64,000 nt of DNA from Hordeum vulgare subsp. vulgare (lineage: Eukaryota > Streptophyta > Magnoliopsida > Poales > Poaceae): contig NC_058519.1 in assembly GCF_904849725.1 (NCBI RefSeq), positions 532,960,316 through 533,024,315 on the forward strand, given 5' to 3'. Positions 59,341-64,000 of this stretch are shown here, piece by piece (position 1 is the stretch's first letter; each line of letters starts with the position of its first letter). The notes under the pieces were generated by a model that did not search any database, was not told the origin of the DNA, and worked only from the letters and a program-made list of their open reading frames with translations. A program made the position numbers and the translations under genes.

Positions 59341-61173
59341 TGTTGGAAATATGCCCTAGAGGCAATAATAAATTAGTTATTATTATATTTCTTTGTTCAT
59401 GATAATCGTTTATTATCCATGCTATAATTGTATTGATTGGAAACACAGTGCATGTGTGGATACATAGACAAAACACTGTCCCTAGTAAGCCTCTAGTTGA
59501 CTAGCTCGTTGATCAAAGATGGTCAAGGTTTCCAGACCATAGGCAAGTGTTGTCACTTGATAACGGGATCACATCATTAGGAGAATCATGTGATGGACTA
59601 GACCCAAACTAATAGACGTAGCATGTTGATCGTGTCATTTTGTTGCTACTGTTTTCTGCGTGTCAAGTATTTGTTCCTATGACCATGAGATCATATAACT
59701 CACTGACACCGGAGGAATGCTTTATGTGTATCAAACGTCGCAACGTAACTGGGTGACTATAAAGATGCTCTACAGGTATCTCCGAAGGTGTTCGTTGAGT
59801 TAGTATGGATCAAGACTGGGATTTGTCACTCCGTATGACGGAGAGGTATCTCGGGGCCCACTCGGTAATACAACATCACACACAAGCCTTGCAAGCAATG
59901 TGACTTAGTGTAAGTTGCGGGATCTTGTATTACGGAACGAGTAAAGAGACTTGCCGGTAAACGAGATTGAAATAGGTATGCGGATACTGACGATCGAATC
60001 TCAGACAAGTAACATACCGAAGGACAAAGGGAATGACATACGGGATTATATGAATCCTTGGCACTGAGGTTCAAACGATAAGATCTTCGTAGAATATGTA
60101 GGATCCAATATGGGCATCCAGGTCCCGCTATTGGATATTGACCGAGGAGTCTCTTGGGTCATGTCTACATAGTTCTCGAACCCGCAGGGTCTGCACACTT
60201 AAGGTTCGACGTTGTTTTATGCGTATTTGAGTTATATGGTTGGTTACCGAATGTTGTTCGGAGTCCCGGATGAGATCACGGACGTCATGAGGGTTTCCGG
60301 AATGGTCCGGAAACGAAGACTGATATATAGGATGACCTCATTTGGTTACCGGAAGGTTTTTGTGCATTACCGGAAAAGTTTCGGGCTCATCGGTAGTGTA
60401 CTGGGAGTGCCGGGAGGGGTGCCGGGGACCATCAGGAGGGGTGTCACGCCCCAAGGGGTCTCATTGGATATGGGAAGAGATAAACCAGCCCCTAGTGGGC
60501 TGGAATAAGTTCCCACTAAGGCCCATAAGGTTTGAGAAGGAAAAAACACAAGGTGGAAAGAGTTTCCAAGTGGGAAGGTGGAATCCTACTCCAAGTAGGA
60601 TTGGAGTAGGACTCCTCCACCTCCAATTTCGGCCAAACCTTTAGGTTTTGAGGCTGCCTGCTCCCCTCCCTCCCTCCTATATATAGTGGGGTTTTAGGGC
60701 TGATTTGAGACAACTTTTGCCACAGCAGCCCGACCACATACCTCCACGGTTTTACCTCTAGATCGTGTTTCTGCGGAGCTCGGGCGGAGCCCTGCTGAGA
60801 TTAGATCACCACCAACCTCCGGAGCGCCGTGACGCTGCCGGAGAACTCATCCACCTCTCCGTCTCTCTTGCTGGATCAAGAAGGCCGAGATCATCGTCGA
60901 GTTGTACGTGTGCTGAACGCGGAGGTGCCGTCCGTTCGGCACTAGATCGGAGCGGATCGTGGGACGGATCGCGGGACGGTTCGTGGGACGGTTCGTGGGG
61001 CAGATCGAGGGACGTGAGGACGTTCCACTACATCAACCGTGTGCACTAACGCTTCTGCTGTGCGATCTACAAGGGTACGTAGATCGGAAATCCCCTCTCG
61101 TAGATGGACATCACCATGATAGGTCTTCGTGCGCGTAGGAAAATTTTTGTTTTCCATGCGACATTCCCCAACA
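59341..61173 (+). repeat. 3' LTR of Angela-type element
   Basis: 1833 bp, ending CCCCAACA. Nearly identical to the 5' LTR, with an extra 12-bp repeat (a GGGACGGTTCGT-like unit) near 60980. Confidence 0.93.
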
Positions 61174-62123
61174 TGATTCCCAACACATGAACTTTTGCAA
61201 CCACAACTACAAGGGAAGAGAATATGAGCAGTTTCTCAGACTTAGTGAAAATCACAGATTTTCACTAAGGTGATAATTTCAGCCACATGCCTACTTTGAC
61301 AAACCACAACTTGCACATATAAACTCCTAAGCATAAAACAAAACCACCATGTTGTAGAGGGGTTCACCCTCTAGTGCCACATCAAGGAATCACCCTCTTA
61401 GGCTCATCACATCACATGGAACCAAGCCCTAAACATAGAACAAAACAGAAAAATGGCATTCCCAAAAGTGTTCCAAAGTGGAATCTGATTCAACCAATGG
61501 ATTCCTGGGATGATTCTACCCCAAAAACATATATAATACCTAGGTACTTGCATAGAACAAATGGGCACGAAGTTGAAAGGAAAAGCTACATGTAATCCCA
61601 TAGTCTCAATAGTGCCATATCAGTGTTGCACACTAGTTCATCACCTACACATGCACTTGCACACACTCACCACTCCAATGGTGCACATGAGGGGTAAACC
61701 TCATGTTCATGTGCCTTAGCACCACCACACACTCACATACATCAAGCATACATAAACTAGCACCTACACATGCTATTCTAAAACACACTTACTTACTTAC
61801 ACTCACATCAACTACCACTAGCACACACACACATGCTTGCAACACAAGAGCTCACTAAGGCAATACCATGCCTTGGGCATGTGGGTGTCACACACACAAG
61901 CACCACATGGATACATACACACTCACATACACATGGGTGCTTGCTCACTCACAAGCACACCTCTCATGCACATGCACTAGTGCACATATGCACAAGCACA
62001 CACACACACACATGGTGACATACATCTACACAAACACTTGGGTGCTTGCACCACACAAGCCCACATACACATGGAAGCTTGCACACACACATACATCAAC
62101 ACACTCACATATAAATTGCACCA

Positions 62124-63289
62124 TGATACGTCTCCAACGTATCTATAATTTTTTATGGTTTCATGCTATTATCTTGTCAAACTTTGGATGTTTTGTATGC
62201 CTTTTATATCTTTTTTGGGACTAACTTATTAACTCAGTGCCAAGTGCCAGTTCCTGTTTTTTCCGTGTTTTTGACCCTTTTTAGAGGAGGATTTTAAACG
62301 GAGTCCAAACGGAAAGAAACTTCCAAAAAGATTTTTTCTGAAACAGAAGAAGATCGGGAAACTTGAGAACCAAGGCAGGGGGTCACCAGGGACCCCACAA
62401 GCCCCCTAGCAGCAGCCAGGGGGGCCGTGCCTCCTAGGCTTGTGGGCTCCCTGGGCCATCTCTGCCCTAGGTCTTTCGCCTATATATTCCCAAAAATTCC
62501 AGAAAAAATCAGGAGATCATCAAAAGTACTTTTCCGCCGCCGCAAGATTCTGTCTCCGCAAGATCCCATCTGGGGCACGTTCTGGTGCCCTGCCGGAGGG
62601 GGGATTCAGATACAAAGGGCTTCTTCATCAACACCATGACCTCTCCGATGATGTGTGAGTAGTTCACCATAGACCTACGGGTCCATAGTTAGTAGCTAGA
62701 TGGCTTCTTCTCTCTCTTGGATCTTCAATACAAAGTTCTCCATGATCTTCATGGAGATCTATCCAATGTAATCTTCTTTTGCGGTGTGTTTGTCGAGATC
62801 CGATGAATTGTGGATTTATGATCAGATTATCTATGAATCTTATTTGAGTTTATTCTGATCTCTTTTATGCATGATTTCATATCCTTGTAATTCTCTTCGA
62901 GTTGTGGGTTTCGTTTGGCCAGCTTGATCTATGATTCTTGCAATGGGAGAAGTGCTTGGTTTTGGGTTCATACCGTGCGGTGACCTCACCCAGTGACAAA
63001 AGGGGTAGCGAGGCACGCATCGCGTTGTTGCCATCAAGGGTAAAAAGATGGGGTTTTCCTCATTGGTTTGAGATTATCTCTCTACATCATGTCATCTTGC
63101 TTAAGGCGTTACTCTGTTCGTCATGAACTCAATACAATAGATGCATGCTGGATAGCGGTCGATGTGTGGAGTAATAGTAGTAGATGCAGAAAGTACCGGT
63201 CTACTTGTCTCGGACGTGATGCCTATATGTATGATCGTTGCCTTAGATATTGTCATGACTTTGCGCGGTTCTATCAATTGCTCGACAGT
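62124..63289 (+). repeat. Truncated LTR of an unassigned LTR retrotransposon
   Basis: Starts TGATACGTCTCCAACGTATC at the break in LTR-X and has a TATA-like CTATATATTCCC near 62480. It ends abruptly at a CACTA terminus. The opening is a very common Triticeae repeat; no internal region is present and I cannot name the family securely. Confidence 0.6.
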
Positions 63290-64000
63290 CACTAGTGGGG
63301 ACGGGGCCTTTAGCCCCGGCCCGTAAGGGGCTTTAGTCCCGGTTCACCAACCGGGACTAAAGGGGCGGGACTAAAGGCCTAACCTTTAGTCCCGGCCCTG
63401 TTACAATCCGGGACTAAAGGTGCTCCACGTGGGCGCCTCGTAGAGCCCCAGGGGCAGGCCCTTTAGTCCCGGTTCGTTACACGGACCGGGACTAAAGATT
63501 TTCAGATTTTGCTGTTTTTTGGGTTTTTTTAATGAAATTATTTTTGGGTTTTAGGGTTTTAGGGTTTAGGTGTTCGGGAGATTAACGTGATGCCTCGTTT
63601 GGTGTTCGGGAATTAGTTTTCATATAATTTAAATAGAAATAATTATGCATATATATATAAGATTAACTTATCTTACAAGCGAGCATATATATACAATTAT
63701 ATGGAGATCTGAATTATCGGGACTAGAGCCCGTCTATTCGATTACATGGACGAACATCAGTAATGGCCCCTAGTTACACTAAATCGCCCTTTGTCATCTA
63801 TAGCTTCCGTCCTCAGAAATCCCGCAAGCTCCTCTGCAACAGCAATCGCGCGTTGCTCTGGTAGGACCTTCGTCCTCATGACCGTGTGCTATATAAGAAG
63901 AGGAGATGAATATGAATATCAATCATGATAACAAAGAATGACGGGTAAAAATAGAGGTGTGAATGTTCATTGCTTACGTCGAATCTGTGATCCTTGAGCC
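63290..64000 (+). mobile_element. CACTA transposon, 5' end, running off the window
   Basis: Starts CACTAGTGGGGACGGGGC. TTTAGTCCCGG and CCGGGACTAAAG alternate in both orientations through about 63500, the subterminal repeat pattern of CACTA elements. The rest is AT-rich, with no recognisable transposase in the window. Confidence 0.82.

Larger units (their letters stand above)
52545..61173 (+). mobile_element. Full-length Angela/WIS/BARE-type copia element, coding region decayed
   Basis: 8629 bp flanked by the perfect duplication TGATT (52540-52544 and 61174-61178). LTRs at 52545-54365 (1821 bp) and 59341-61173 (1833 bp) start TGTTGGAAATATGCCC and end CCCCAACA. Both ends, both LTRs, primer site and polypurine tract are present. 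The LTRs differ at roughly 25-30 positions by eye plus one 12-bp indel, about 98.5% identity. No plus-strand internal ORF exceeds 100 codons. Confidence 0.95.
37330..62123 (-). mobile_element. Old large gypsy LTR (LTR-X, minus), host of the nested stack
   Basis: Pieces at about 37330-38754, 51687-52544 and 61179-62123 are reverse-complement relatives of the LTR at 40005-45519. Removing the insertion 38755-51686 and one GAACT copy restores a continuous match across the joint. Removing the Angela element and one TGATT does the same on the right. The LTR's 3' end is lost near 37330 and its 5' part is cut by the LTR at 62124. It carries the two exon-like blocks described separately. The right piece is CA-rich, mirroring the GT-rich part of the related LTR. 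Confidence 0.8.

Overview
The window reads as nuclear DNA of a Triticeae grass, most likely wheat or a close wild relative. The evidence is an Angela/WIS/BARE-type copia element, many TA-flanked Stowaway MITEs opening CTCCCTCCGT, CACTA transposons and a Tekay-like chromovirus, with a small island of spliced genes between them. No sequence search was run; every family call comes from motifs read in the sequence.

Layout. (1) 1-11476 is a tandem gypsy arrangement: partial LTR, gag-pol, complete 3.08 kb LTR, second truncated internal region, last 14 bases of a third LTR. (2) 11477-15664 holds a purine/pyrimidine hairpin, one end of a CACTA element, and a minus-strand copia remnant with its LTR. 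(3) 15665-19000 is decayed DNA containing a relic of the end of a KCR gene and a LINE fragment. (4) 19175-34434 is the gene island. It has a three-exon very-long-chain 3-oxoacyl-CoA reductase gene (KCR, minus), a 20-exon kelch-repeat gene of the KLHDC4 type (minus), and a divergently transcribed single-exon gene of unknown function (plus, from 32935). MITEs sit in introns and spacers, including a Mutator-like insertion inside a Stowaway inside an intron. (5) 34435-37330 is spacer with non-LTR retroposon tails and an 89-bp x 3 minisatellite. (6) 37330-62123 is a nested stack resolved by target-site duplications. An old minus-strand large LTR is split by a 4.9 kb solo LTR (TSD GAACT). That LTR is itself split by a 5.5 kb solo LTR (TSD CCCCC) and a 2.5 kb copia solo LTR (TSD CTAGT). 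A complete Angela-like element (TSD TGATT) lies in the other half of the old LTR. (7) 62124-64000 holds a truncated LTR and the start of a CACTA element.

The host genes have unrelated roles: fatty-acid elongation at the ER, a KLHDC4-type kelch protein, and an unknown. They do not form a pathway. The kelch and unknown genes have start codons 348 bp apart and probably share a bidirectional promoter.

The most interesting signal lies inside the large gypsy LTRs. Two exon-like blocks of 84 and 101 nt, flanked by splice signals and joining in phase to an acidic C-terminus, are conserved without indels between two LTR copies. Their differences are biased toward synonymous change. This suggests an LTR-encoded spliced protein that was under selection while the family was active.
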